Below are positions 37,601 to 48,241 of a stretch of 64,000 bases of DNA, piece by piece. This stretch comes from Clostridium sp. KNHs205. GTDB taxonomy: Bacteria; Bacillota; Clostridia; Lachnospirales; Lachnospiraceae. Position numbers and translations under genes: made by a program. Each line of letters starts with the position of its first letter. Position 1 is the stretch's first letter. The DNA is taken from positions 3,581,501 to 3,645,500 of the forward strand of contig NZ_JNLE01000003.1 in assembly GCF_000702945.1 (NCBI RefSeq), given 5' to 3'. The notes under the pieces are model-generated. The model did not search any database and was not told the origin of the DNA. It worked only from the letters and a program-made list of their open reading frames with translations.

Positions 37601-38011
37601 ATGGAAGTAAAATTCTATGGAATTGAAGAAATTGAGGATTCTTTGTTATTCGCTGCTGTAATTGTATCCAAGTTCAAAGGCAAATGGGTATTATGCAGGC
37701 ATAAGGATAGGGATACATGGGAGGTACCAGGAGGACATAGAGAAGAAAATGAGTCGATTTTTGATACGGCGAAAAGAGAATTATTTGAAGAAACAGGAGC
37801 AAAGAGCTTTGATATTATACCAATATGTACATATTCATTATCAAGGTATGCGATGCTTTTTTACGCTGAAATAAAAGAGTTTGATGAATTACCTGATTCA
37901 GAAATTGAAAGAATAGAATTTTTTTCTGAGATACCAAGTAATCTTACCTATCCATTGCTTCACTTAGAACTTGTGAACAAGGTTATTAGTACCTTAGCAG
38001 TTAATAACTAA
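37601..38011 (+). CDS. Nudix hydrolase
   Basis: The 136-residue protein contains a complete Nudix box: a Gly start in GGHREENE, then TAKRELFEETGA with the metal-binding REx2EExG core (about residues 46-68). It hydrolyses a nucleoside diphosphate linked to another moiety; the substrate is unknown. An AATGAGGTG site precedes the ATG. Confidence 0.9.
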   Translation: MEVKFYGIEEIEDSLLFAAVIVSKFKGKWVLCRHKDRDTWEVPGGHREENESIFDTAKRELFEETGAKSFDIIPICTYSLSRYAMLFYAEIKEFDELPDSEIERIEFFSEIPSNLTYPLLHLELVNKVISTLAVNN

Positions 38012-38220
38012 TGCAGTTAATTAGGACTCCAATGTAAATTTGGCTTACTTAATTCTTTAAGGTTTAATTTGAACAGAGGGATTAATTAATAAGCTAGTTT
38101 ATAAATTCGTTCTGCTGTTTCTCTTGGTAGCTAAATGTGTACATAAGGTTTAATTAATTCTTTACAGTTCAACATAAATTTACAAATTTATTAATTAAGA
38201 TAAGTGTAAAAAACCATACT

Positions 38221-38462
38221 TCAAAAGGATTTCAGGGGAATTGCAGTAAACAGGAAGAACGAATGTGCCTATGGAAAGGTATTAGAAGTCCTTTTCTCTG
38301 AAGACTTTGTGCTATACTGTAAAACAGATTGTCTGAGCGTAGCGAGTTATCTGTTTTACAGTATGCCCAGCACAAAGTCTTCAGAGAATTAGGACTTCTT
38401 ATACCTTGAAATTGAAGCATGAGTTCTTCCTGTTTACTGCAATTCCCCGTCCCCTTTGTGAA
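38221..38462. repeat. 240-bp foldback (near-palindromic) sequence
   Basis: The left half (from TCAAAAGG) matches the reverse complement of the right half almost throughout. Examples are GGGGAATTGCAGTAAACAGG with its complement at 38434-38454, CTCTGAAGACTTTGTGC with GCACAAAGTCTTCAGAG, and ACTGTAAAACAGAT with ATCTGTTTTACAGT. The centre is TGAGCGTAGCGAG (about 38334-38346). Mismatches are scattered. It lies between the Nudix gene and the end of the minus-strand arabinofuranosidase gene. It may be a MITE-like element or a large structured RNA or terminator. Confidence 0.85.
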
Positions 38463-38495
38463 AAACATTCCTTTCGAGCTAATGCATAATTAAAA

Positions 38496-40025
<1,530 letters not shown>

Positions 40026-40154
40026 CTAAATTATAACAGGCTATGATAAAAAGAAATTAACCTAATTTCTTAATGTATTGACTTTTCTTCCGATAATAAA
40101 TATGCTTTACTTATAGTTTCATAGGATTTTCCAAAGTTAAAGAGGAGAGAAACG

Positions 40155-40928
40155 ATGATAACAATTGATTATTGTGGATATCACACACATAACCCGGACA
40201 AAGATATAATTTTGCGGCCTGCTGGTACTGCCAGCTACCTTTTTCTATTAACTTTATCACCGATGACCTTCTATTTTCAGAATCATGGACAGGTAAAGGT
40301 GAAATCCGGAGCCTGTATTTTATACACACCCGGCATCTATCAGCATTATCAGGCAGATAATGAATTCTTTAATAGTTATATGCATTTCTTCTGCAAGGAA
40401 GAGGAGATTAAGAAATATGAAATACTACAAAATAGAATTTTTTATCCGGACAATACAGATGAGCTTAACTGGCTGCTTAAAAAGATTTACCAGGAATTTA
40501 TAAATAAGCTGTCACAATCAGAGGAAATGATTGATTTATATATACATCAGCTGATGATACTTTTGCACCGGGGTAAACTGCGGGAGGCTATCCCGGTTGA
40601 ACATAAAGAAAATATATATCCTGAACTACTTAGTCTCAGACAACAGGTGTTAGCAAATTGTGAGGAGCCCTGGGACATAGAAAAAATGTGTGGAATGCTC
40701 AATATTGGGAAAAGTCAGTTATACAAATATTATGAACTGTTCTTTCATAGCACTCCGAAAAAGGAGCTGATTCAGGCAAGGCTGCAAAAAGCACAGTACC
40801 TTATGAAGAATGATACTGTTACTATCAACCAGGCAGCATTTGATTCCGGTTTTCAGAATATCTGCCACTTCAACAGGATATTTAAAGCTCATTGCGGATG
40901 TACGCCCAGTGAGTTTAGGGGTAAATAA
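40155..40928 (+). CDS. AraC-family transcriptional regulator
   Basis: The 257-residue protein has an N-terminal cupin-like sensor domain (about 1-140) and a C-terminal AraC double helix-turn-helix (MCGMLNIGKSQLYKYYELFF, and INQAAFDSGFQNICHFNRIFKAHCGCTPSEFRG). An AGGAGAG site precedes the ATG. It is transcribed away from the GH51 gene with 162 bp between the starts, so it probably controls that gene. The effector is likely arabinose or an arabino-oligosaccharide. Confidence 0.92.
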   Translation: MITIDYCGYHTHNPDKDIILRPAGTASYLFLLTLSPMTFYFQNHGQVKVKSGACILYTPGIYQHYQADNEFFNSYMHFFCKEEEIKKYEILQNRIFYPDNTDELNWLLKKIYQEFINKLSQSEEMIDLYIHQLMILLHRGKLREAIPVEHKENIYPELLSLRQQVLANCEEPWDIEKMCGMLNIGKSQLYKYYELFFHSTPKKELIQARLQKAQYLMKNDTVTINQAAFDSGFQNICHFNRIFKAHCGCTPSEFRGK

Positions 40929-41054
40929 GGCAGAGAAATACAATGCTTAAGCTTCAGGAAATTCAAATTAAAAAATATAGGAATTAGCTTATTAACAGGC
41001 ATTAAGAAAGCTTATGAACCAATAAGAAGAAGAGCCATGCGGTATATATCACTA

Positions 41055-41091
41055 ACAGCCTGTAACCTGGAAATGAAAGGTTGCAGGCTGT
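41055..41091. terminator. 14-bp hairpin downstream of the AraC gene
   Basis: ACAGCCTGTAACCT and AGGTTGCAGGCTGT surround a 9-nt loop with one G-T pair. No T tract follows, so terminator function is uncertain; it may be a convergent or processing structure. Confidence 0.5.
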
Positions 41092-41144
41092 AAATATTGC
41101 CAGAAAAGTCTGTTAGATTAATTATTTAACACAGGCAGCTTATA

Positions 41145-41215
41145 AAATTAATCACCAACTCACATTATTAATTACCAATCCACAAATTAATCACCAACTC
41201 ACATAATTAATTACC
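41145..41215. repeat. Two 32-bp direct repeats, 39-bp period
   Basis: AAATTAATCACCAACTCACA followed by T-T/A-ATTAATTACC occurs at 41145-41176 and again at 41184-41215, with one internal difference. They lie downstream of the convergent AraC and pectate lyase genes. The function is unknown. Confidence 0.75.
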
Positions 41216-41301
41216 TGCTTAGTGGTAAGTAGAATTTTAGGATGAATGTAAGCTGGGTTACCCCTATTTCTGCAAACTGTTAATTATAGCAGATAGAAGT
41301 A

Positions 41302-42666
41302 CTAGTTTATTCTGTCAAACAATTTGCCACCATTACCCGTACCGGTACAGTTATCCATAACTAAAGTTGCAGGATTTCCGTTTCCGGTATATCCGTGTTT
41401 CGCATTGTAATTGGCTTTGCAGTTTCTTAGCACATGTGGAACAGAAGCGGTGTCATCCCCAAGTTTAAAGCCGTTTCCGTCTCCACCGGTAAGGGAACCA
41501 TCTGTAAATTTACCATTATAGGAGGCTTCGCAATTAACCATAGTTACAACACCTATCGGGCCAGTGTCGGATTTGGTATATAAATCCCATCCGTCATCAC
41601 AATTATAAATAGCTGTACAATTCTCAAATCTGTTTCCTTGACCACAGGTTAACTTAGCTGCAAATCCGTCTGCATCTTCACGGCCTGAATCAACATTTTC
41701 TGTAGACAGGCAGCCAATAATCAGATTATTGCTGGGCCATTGGCTAATTGAATTATAAGAGGTATTATATCTTGATAGTTGTAGTCCGGTATCATGATTT
41801 TCTCTGAAAGTACAATTCTCAATTGTATTATTGTGTCCTGCCAGAAGCATTCCATTGTCACCGGCTCCTTTGATTGTGATACCTTTGATATGCCAGTAAT
41901 TTGCTGCTAATACAATTCCTCTGTTAGAAGAATTCTCGGACATAGCAGAGAAATCCACTGTAGGAACGCCATCTCCGTAAGCGTATATTTTTTTCATTGC
42001 GCTTGAAGTACCGTTATTCCCTTCAGCAATAACAATTGTACTGGAATATGTATATGATCCAGCTTTCAGATAAATTGCTTTTCCTGGTTGAACGGTATTG
42101 ATTGCCTGCTGCAAGGTCATGGAACCGCTGGGAGTAAGAATGATATCTCCGGATGCGGGAGGCGTAGTAGGAGTGGGTGTTACCGTAGGGGTTACGGTTG
42201 GAGTTGGCGTAACTGTAGGTGTAGTTCCTCCATCTGTTGTCAGTTCAATATAATACAGATTTGCAACATCGGTCTTTGCAATGGTATGAGAGCCTGCTCC
42301 CAGAGATACACTGACAATACCGTTTGTCATGGCATAGTTTGTTCCGTCAACCTTAATTCTTGTATTATTTTCATTATTAAATACTAATTTTAAGGTTGAG
42401 GATCCGGTGGTGTTAAAGGTGATGTTTGTTGATGATTCAATTTTCAGGCATTGGGTAAGAGTCAGGCCATTGTAAGTGACTGTGCCTTTTGAGGTGGACA
42501 GGTTACCGGTAATCGAAAAGAAAGAACTGCTTGTCCCGCTGGTAGTGAAATTGTGAACTACTGTGGTTGCGGCATCTACGGGGACCATCGGTGTTAGTAC
42601 ATAAAGCAAAGAAAACCCCAGAGCCAAACAAAGTATAATACTTTTAATACGTTTGATACACTTCAT
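41302..42666 (-). CDS. Secreted pectate lyase-like protein, PL9-type beta-helix
   Basis: The 454-residue precursor has a signal peptide (about 1-33) and an N-terminal beta-sandwich module of about 115 residues. A Pro/Thr linker made of TPTVTP-type repeats (about 152-173) leads to a right-handed parallel beta-helix. Segments such as DGFAAKLTCGQGNRFENC, NCDDGWDLY and GDGNGFKLGDD match PL9 pectate lyases, which use calcium and a lysine base. It acts outside the cell on polygalacturonate. The ATG is preceded by AGGAGG. Confidence 0.88.
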   Translation of the reverse strand: MKCIKRIKSIILCLALGFSLLYVLTPMVPVDAATTVVHNFTTSGTSSSFFSITGNLSTSKGTVTYNGLTLTQCLKIESSTNITFNTTGSSTLKLVFNNENNTRIKVDGTNYAMTNGIVSVSLGAGSHTIAKTDVANLYYIELTTDGGTTPTVTPTPTVTPTVTPTPTTPPASGDIILTPSGSMTLQQAINTVQPGKAIYLKAGSYTYSSTIVIAEGNNGTSSAMKKIYAYGDGVPTVDFSAMSENSSNRGIVLAANYWHIKGITIKGAGDNGMLLAGHNNTIENCTFRENHDTGLQLSRYNTSYNSISQWPSNNLIIGCLSTENVDSGREDADGFAAKLTCGQGNRFENCTAIYNCDDGWDLYTKSDTGPIGVVTMVNCEASYNGKFTDGSLTGGDGNGFKLGDDTASVPHVLRNCKANYNAKHGYTGNGNPATLVMDNCTGTGNGGKLFDRIN

Positions 42667-43526
42667 AATTATTTACCTCCTTTTATTTTCTTTAAAACAT
42701 ATGATTTTGGTATTATTAAAAAAGAGCCTCCTTTCTTTACCAGTTTAGACATATGTTCTATAGACGCTAAATACCTCCTCAATAATTTTCTTCTGCGCCT
42801 CCTTTCATAAATAAAATAAATTCCGCAGGTTCCTTCATCCTCATAATCATGTATATATCATTTAAGCTGAAAGTCAGATAATACTATCCTTAGAAATAAA
42901 TCAATTATTTAAAAGTTCTTCACATCCTTGAAAGCCAATTGTAAATATGTGTAGAAAAGTTCTATAAAAATATTCCAAGCATAGATTGAAAGAGCTTACA
43001 TATAAAGAGATATAATAATCACATAAGATATTTGATAAATATAGGTATTGGATTGCCTTTTATAAGACAAATTTAACAAATATACTTCCTGATAATAAAT
43101 AAATATGTAAGAGCTTACATTTCAAATACAGGATAACATTTATTTCCAAAATAAGCAATATAAAATTTAAAAAGTATGTGATAATTACCATTAATTTCAT
43201 AAAGTAGTTGAAAAGTTCGTATTTTCTGCTTAAAAATAGTTGGTTTATTAGTCGTAATAAGGTAAACATCACTAAATATCAGCCTTTATTTGGACGAATC
43301 AGACCCCATTAATTTACATAAAACAAAAATAAGCAAATAATCACAAGATTATACATTTACATATTCTTCTAAATCACCGAAATTATAGTTGTAGGTGTGA
43401 CTTTTGTATATTTTTAACAAAAGTTAATGAGGGGAGGAGTGAACAGAAATAATAAAAAACCAAAACATTTGATGTTGCTTGAAGTCAGTATAAGAAGTCA
43501 TATCAATAAGAAAGGAAAGGGAAGCT
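42667..43526 (+). other. 860-bp divergent control region with a 16-bp palindrome
   Basis: It lies between the divergent pectate lyase and glucanase genes and is very A+T-rich. No gene is supported. ATGTAAG-AG-CTTACAT (43105-43120) is a perfect palindrome, and a half-copy AGAGCTTACAT recurs at 42991-43001, 114 bp away. Both may bind a common regulator of the flanking secreted enzymes. Confidence 0.5.
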
Positions 43527-45308
43527 ATGACAAAGAAATTGCTTAAATGCGGCTTAGTTTTGGTATTGATGTTTTCGATGCTGCTCTCAATGAAAGTCTC
43601 AGCAGCAGACTTTACGCAGGGAGTAGATGTTTCCGGCAGCAATGCGGTAATTTGGTTTAAGTCAACCGTAAATACAACCTGGGTGGATATTCATTACAAA
43701 GTGAACTCAGGTGATCAGCAGAACCTGAGAATGTCCTATAATTCAGGGGCAGCAAGGTATGAGCAGAGCGTTCAATGGACTACAGGCTCTGTTATTGAAT
43801 ATTTCTTTACCTATAACAATGGCACCCCAGCTTATGACACTTCAACTTATACCTACTCAGGACAAGCAGCCGGACTAAAAAACGGGGGGATTTATAGGAT
43901 AACCAGCAAAGTCAGCGGGAAAGTTCTTGATATTACGGATAAGTCAACCGCTGCCGGAGCTAAAGTACAACAATGGAGTAATAGTAATACAACGAATCAA
44001 CAGTTTAAGTTAGAGAAACAATCCGATGGATACTATAAAATAACCGCAGTACACAGCGGACTGGTTCTGGATGTACCGAGCAGTTCTCTGAGTAACAGTG
44101 TGCAATTGCAGCAATGGACGGATAACGGCACCAGTGCTCAGCGCTTTAGCATAATAGATACTGGAGGAGGATATTACAAAGTAATCTCTAAAGTCAGCGG
44201 ACTGGCCATGGATGTGCGAAGCTCACAGACCACAGATGGTGCTGTAGTACAACAGTATACAGACAACGGAACCGATGCACAGAGATGGTCCTTTACTTTG
44301 GTAGGGGATTCCAGTGGAGGAACGGGTAATTCCATTTATTCAATAGCTGCGTCCTCCATACCAAATCCTTCTGGAGGCGGAGTCAGTGTGAAGGTTATGA
44401 ATGGTACCGGAGGTGCTTATTCAGACAGTCAAATATACTGGGGTGTAATCGGAAAAAATCCGGCTACCGGTGCATGGTGCTATCTGGATCTTTCCGGTAA
44501 TCTTATTCCAATTTCTGCAGCACTTAATGATGCGGCGGGACATCTGACCAAAAACGGAATAAATTATGCTAATATCTATCACAAAGTAAGTGAAACCTCC
44601 TGGGTGAATCTTCCGAAAATAACCTCCGGAAGGATGTTCCTCAGTGTAGGCTCACCTTGCTATATTAAAACATACAATGATGGTTTTGCCGGCCCGGATA
44701 TCAATAATCCCACGGACCCTAACCGTAACATTTATTTTGATTTTGTAGAATTTACGGTAGATGATGCCGGATATCACGGTAATACCACAAGAGTGGATCA
44801 GTTTGGGTTCCCGGTTCAGCACAGGCTTGTAAATAAAGCTGGTAATTATGACCGGACAGTAGGAGAACTGGAATCTGAAACCAGAGCAGGCCTGTTTACC
44901 AAGTATCAGAATGAAGTTCCTGCAGAATTCAAGTCTTTGGGAACCCTGCAGGCTCCTTATCGAATCGTTTGCCCTATCAGCGGACCATTTAATACAGGCG
45001 GAACCTATGCGAATTATTTCGCGGGGTATTCAAGCATACCAACCAGAGATATTTTACTCGGGATCGGTGAGGCCAGTAATGCTGAAGTTTGCGCTGCTCT
45101 TAACAGACATGTGTATGGAAATACCGCGGACTGGAACAATCCTTCCAAGTACTATAAAGCTGCTCCTGCCAATTATTACGCAAAATTCTGGCACGATCAC
45201 AGTATCGACGGACTGGCATATGGTTTCTGCTACGATGATGTAAACGGACAGGCCTCTTATCTGGAGGTAGGAGATCCAAAGGGTCTGATAATCAGAGTTG
45301 GCTGGTAA
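43527..45308 (+). CDS. Secreted GH64 beta-1,3-glucanase with CBM56-like and ricin-type modules
   Basis: The 593-residue precursor has a signal peptide (cleavage after about VSAA, residue 27), then a beta-sandwich of about 90 residues resembling CBM56. A ricin-B (CBM13) trefoil follows (about 122-258) with three QxW-like repeats. The GH64 domain runs from about 265 to 593, including YWGVIGKNP, NIYFDFVEFT and AYGFCYDDVNGQAS-type residues. It cleaves beta-1,3-glucan such as laminarin or fungal wall glucan. AAAGGGAAG precedes the ATG. The chitinase gene follows after 30 bp. Confidence 0.9.
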   Translation: MTKKLLKCGLVLVLMFSMLLSMKVSAADFTQGVDVSGSNAVIWFKSTVNTTWVDIHYKVNSGDQQNLRMSYNSGAARYEQSVQWTTGSVIEYFFTYNNGTPAYDTSTYTYSGQAAGLKNGGIYRITSKVSGKVLDITDKSTAAGAKVQQWSNSNTTNQQFKLEKQSDGYYKITAVHSGLVLDVPSSSLSNSVQLQQWTDNGTSAQRFSIIDTGGGYYKVISKVSGLAMDVRSSQTTDGAVVQQYTDNGTDAQRWSFTLVGDSSGGTGNSIYSIAASSIPNPSGGGVSVKVMNGTGGAYSDSQIYWGVIGKNPATGAWCYLDLSGNLIPISAALNDAAGHLTKNGINYANIYHKVSETSWVNLPKITSGRMFLSVGSPCYIKTYNDGFAGPDINNPTDPNRNIYFDFVEFTVDDAGYHGNTTRVDQFGFPVQHRLVNKAGNYDRTVGELESETRAGLFTKYQNEVPAEFKSLGTLQAPYRIVCPISGPFNTGGTYANYFAGYSSIPTRDILLGIGEASNAEVCAALNRHVYGNTADWNNPSKYYKAAPANYYAKFWHDHSIDGLAYGFCYDDVNGQASYLEVGDPKGLIIRVGW

Positions 45309-45338
45309 AAATGAATTAAAATAAGAAGGGGGAATTAT

Positions 45339-47150
45339 ATGATTAAAAAAAGTAGGAAGCTCCTGGGTGTGGTTATATTAACACTTGCAGCGCTTTTCAT
45401 AACAACTGTTCTGCCCGGAACAAATGGTATCCTGCCGGGAGGTATCGGCTCTTTTTCCGTATCTGCCAGTACCTTTCAAGCTTGGGACAGTGCCAAGGTT
45501 TATGTAGCCGGTGACATGGTTTCTTATAACGGAGCTGATTATAAGGCGAAATGGTGGACACAGGGAGAAACACCCGGAGTGGCATCTGTTTGGGAACTGG
45601 TGTCTGCCAACGGCGGTAATTATGAAACCTGGAATGCAGGTAAAGCATATACCGGCGGAAGTTATGTAACCTATAATGGAGCTGTGTATAAAGCAAAATG
45701 GTGGACACAGGGAGAAACACCCGGAGTAGCAGCTGTTTGGGAACTGGTATCCGGAAATCCTGAAACACCTGGAATTGCTGACGGAACCTATCGTATATCA
45801 AGTAAGATCAGCGGTAAGCTACTGGATATCGCTGATAAATCAACGGCAGATGGAGCAAAGCTTCAAATCTGGACAGATTCATCCGTTACAAATCAGCAAT
45901 TTAAAGTAGAAAAACAGGCAGACGGCTATTATAAGATAACAGCGGTACATAGCGGTAAAGTTCTGGATATTCCCAATAGCTCTGTAACCAGCGGTGTACA
46001 GCTCCAGCAATGGAATGACAACGGAACAGATGCTCAGAGATGGCAGATTAAAAGCACCGGAGACGGTTATTACAAGGTAACTTCCAAAGTGAGCGGACTT
46101 GTTATGGATGTTAAAGGTTCAGCAACAGCAGATGGAACCGCTGTTCAGCAGTATACGGATAACGGAACTGATGCTCAGAAGTGGTCCTTTCTTACCGGAA
46201 CAACGGACCCAGGCGGCCCTGGAGAGCCTGTTACAGGATTTAAGGTAGTTGGCTATTATCCAAGCTGGCAGCCCGATAAGATTAACACAATACAGTATAA
46301 TAACCTTACACATATAAATTACGCTTTTGCCATTCCAACCAGCGATGGAGCTTTGCTGCCACTGGAGAATTCTTCAGCTGCCGTACAGATCATCAGCCAG
46401 GCACACCAGAAGGGTGTTAAAGTCCTCCTTGCCATTGGTGGCTGGTCCTACAACGGAACTCCATTGGAAGCTACCTTTATGTCAGCTACCAGTACACCTG
46501 AAAAAATTAAGAAGTTCGGTGATGCCATCGTTGCTATGGCAAAGCAATATGGTTTTGATGGTGTGGATATGGACTGGGAGCATCCAAGAGCAGATGGCAC
46601 AAGTAAAAACCAGTATGAGGCTTTGATGGTTTATTTAAGAAGTGAGCTTAATAAGAATAACATGCTGTTAACTGCTGCCGTGTTAAGCGGTGTAACACCG
46701 GAAGGTGTAATTTATTGGGATTCTGCCGGACAAACTGATAAGGTAATCAGCGTAGTAGACTGGTTTAACGTTATGGCTTATGACGGCGGAGACGGAGACA
46801 GGCATTCCACTTATGAGTTTGCTGTTAAGTCAGCTGAATATTGGAAGAATACCAGACATATGCCTGCTGAGAAGGTAGTTCTTGGCGTTCCTTTCTACGG
46901 CAGACCCTCTTGGGCTTCTTACGCCGAAATACTTGCAGTTAATCCTCAGGCTTACAATACAGATACTTCTATGATAAATGGTATGGAAGCATACTATAAC
47001 GGTATACCTACCATAAAGAAGAAGACTCAATGGGCATGCGATAATGTAGGCGGTATTATGATCTGGGAATTAAGCCAGGATACAACGGATAAAACTAAGA
47101 GTCTCTTAAATGCAATCGGCGACACAGTAAGAGCAAATTTTAGTGAATAA
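45339..47150 (+). CDS. Secreted GH18 chitinase with two CBM5/12 and one ricin-type module
   Basis: The 603-residue precursor has a signal peptide (about 1-43) and two near-identical chitin-binding CBM5/12 modules (about 45-87 and 92-135), each with KWWTQGETPGVA and VWELV. A ricin-B trefoil (about 143-287) follows, then the GH18 barrel. The GH18 catalytic motif is FDGVDMDWEHP with Glu414 as proton donor. The ricin module is strikingly similar to that of the preceding glucanase. The two enzymes probably attack fungal walls or insect remains together. Confidence 0.95.
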   Translation: MIKKSRKLLGVVILTLAALFITTVLPGTNGILPGGIGSFSVSASTFQAWDSAKVYVAGDMVSYNGADYKAKWWTQGETPGVASVWELVSANGGNYETWNAGKAYTGGSYVTYNGAVYKAKWWTQGETPGVAAVWELVSGNPETPGIADGTYRISSKISGKLLDIADKSTADGAKLQIWTDSSVTNQQFKVEKQADGYYKITAVHSGKVLDIPNSSVTSGVQLQQWNDNGTDAQRWQIKSTGDGYYKVTSKVSGLVMDVKGSATADGTAVQQYTDNGTDAQKWSFLTGTTDPGGPGEPVTGFKVVGYYPSWQPDKINTIQYNNLTHINYAFAIPTSDGALLPLENSSAAVQIISQAHQKGVKVLLAIGGWSYNGTPLEATFMSATSTPEKIKKFGDAIVAMAKQYGFDGVDMDWEHPRADGTSKNQYEALMVYLRSELNKNNMLLTAAVLSGVTPEGVIYWDSAGQTDKVISVVDWFNVMAYDGGDGDRHSTYEFAVKSAEYWKNTRHMPAEKVVLGVPFYGRPSWASYAEILAVNPQAYNTDTSMINGMEAYYNGIPTIKKKTQWACDNVGGIMIWELSQDTTDKTKSLLNAIGDTVRANFSE

Positions 47151-47178
47151 AGTATTAGTCCTATAAACAATTAATCTG

Positions 47179-47198
47179 GAAAAGCCTCTGGCTTTTTG
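47179..47198 (+). terminator. Terminator of the glucanase-chitinase operon
   Basis: AAAGCC-TCT-GGCTTT forms a 6-bp stem with a 3-nt loop followed by T residues. A distant CAGAGGCTTTT (47265-47275) could compete for pairing with the left arm. The rest of 47199-47518 holds no recognised gene. Confidence 0.65.
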
Positions 47199-47518
47199 TA
47201 ATAATCATGTAAAAAGCCTGCTTCTTTTTTGATAAGGGCAATAACTTACAGATTAATACGAAAGCAGAGGCTTTTCTATTTCATATTAGTTATCTTATTA
47301 ATAAGATATTCCTATAATTTTAATGTATTCGATGTCTCAAGCTGAGTCAGCAGCAGGTACAATTAGAATCCAATAAATTTGTAATTAATTACAAAGTATT
47401 TGTAAAAATGTTAAAACTTTGAATTTATCATGCATAAAATAGTTGTAATACAGCTAAATTAATACCGTAGAATTTCTTCTAAAAATATATACATATAAAA
47501 AGAAGGAGGGTAGAGAGT

Positions 47519-47677
47519 ATGTATGATGAAGATGAAATAGATGATTTATCAGATGAAGATTTTGTTGATATAGAGGAGGATTATTCTTATCTAAATGAAT
47601 GGAGAGACGACGAAGATTTTGATGACTTCGATGAGGACGACGATTCAGATTTTGAAGATGAGGAAGATGATATGTGA
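47519..47677 (+). CDS. Extremely acidic 52-residue protein
   Basis: It is preceded by AAGGAGGG, ten bases before the ATG. By direct count 32 of 52 residues are Asp or Glu, with one Arg and no Lys or His. It has scattered Phe, Tyr and Trp, e.g. EDYSYLNEWRDDEDFDDFDED. There is no signal or membrane segment. The low complexity prevents family assignment. Possible roles include DNA mimicry, cation binding or a chaperone tail, but none is supported. The strong ribosome site and clean stop argue that it is translated. Confidence 0.55.
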   Translation: MYDEDEIDDLSDEDFVDIEEDYSYLNEWRDDEDFDDFDEDDDSDFEDEEDDM

Positions 47678-47866
47678 AGTTAAACTTAATTAAGGGATTG
47701 TATGTTTGAGGCGAAAAACCATATTCCTGTTGATTGTGTTCGTTGGAGATACTGCCTTTATAAGAGTATCTCCACTAACACTTATTCATAGTATGCCTGA
47801 TAATCTTTGGCTATCCAGCTATCTTACTTTTCTTTGTTATTATGATCAGCTTCTTTCTGATATTGT

Positions 47867-48097
47867 TCATTTCATTTTCTTTTCAAAATGAAAAAAGTAC
47901 TCGCCTCCTGCTACCTCCTTGCTTGGTTTATGAGGCATAGGATGAAATGGATTATAGAATTCCACAATATGAAATCCGCATTTATTTACATAAAAATGAA
48001 TATTCCTCTTTTCAAAATAAGGAGTATGTGTTTCCCATACTTCGGTTTCAGGATGCAGCTGTTCAATGGCTTTCCAATGACATATTACTACTGCCGA
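47867..48097 (-). pseudogene. C-terminal fragment of a GNAT acetyltransferase
   Basis: The minus-strand frame reads AIEQLHPETEVWETHTPYFE then KRNIHFYVNKCGFHIVEFYN and ends in EKKMK. This is the acetyl-CoA-fold C-terminus of the GNAT family (NIHFYxKCGF). A stop codon lies immediately upstream and GNAT-like residues appear there in another frame, so the gene is frameshifted and its N-terminal half is gone. Confidence 0.65.
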
Positions 48098-48241
48098 TTA
48101 TTTTCTTGTTGATAAGATTAAAATTACGTGCTAATCTGGTTATGATAACTACATAACACAACTTTAGTACTAATACCGGTTATATCTGGCAATAATGAAT
48201 GTTGTAACTATGTATTCTCTATTATCGGGAAGGAGTTTTAT

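Noticed and set aside
38232-38468. Minus-strand 78-codon frame
   Set aside because: It lies wholly within the foldback sequence, lacks a ribosome site and reads as translated palindrome.
47706-47891. 61-codon TTG-started frame with hydrophobic residues and PDNLW
   Set aside because: It has no good ribosome site and overlaps the GNAT remnant. It might be debris of a membrane protein but is too weak to call.
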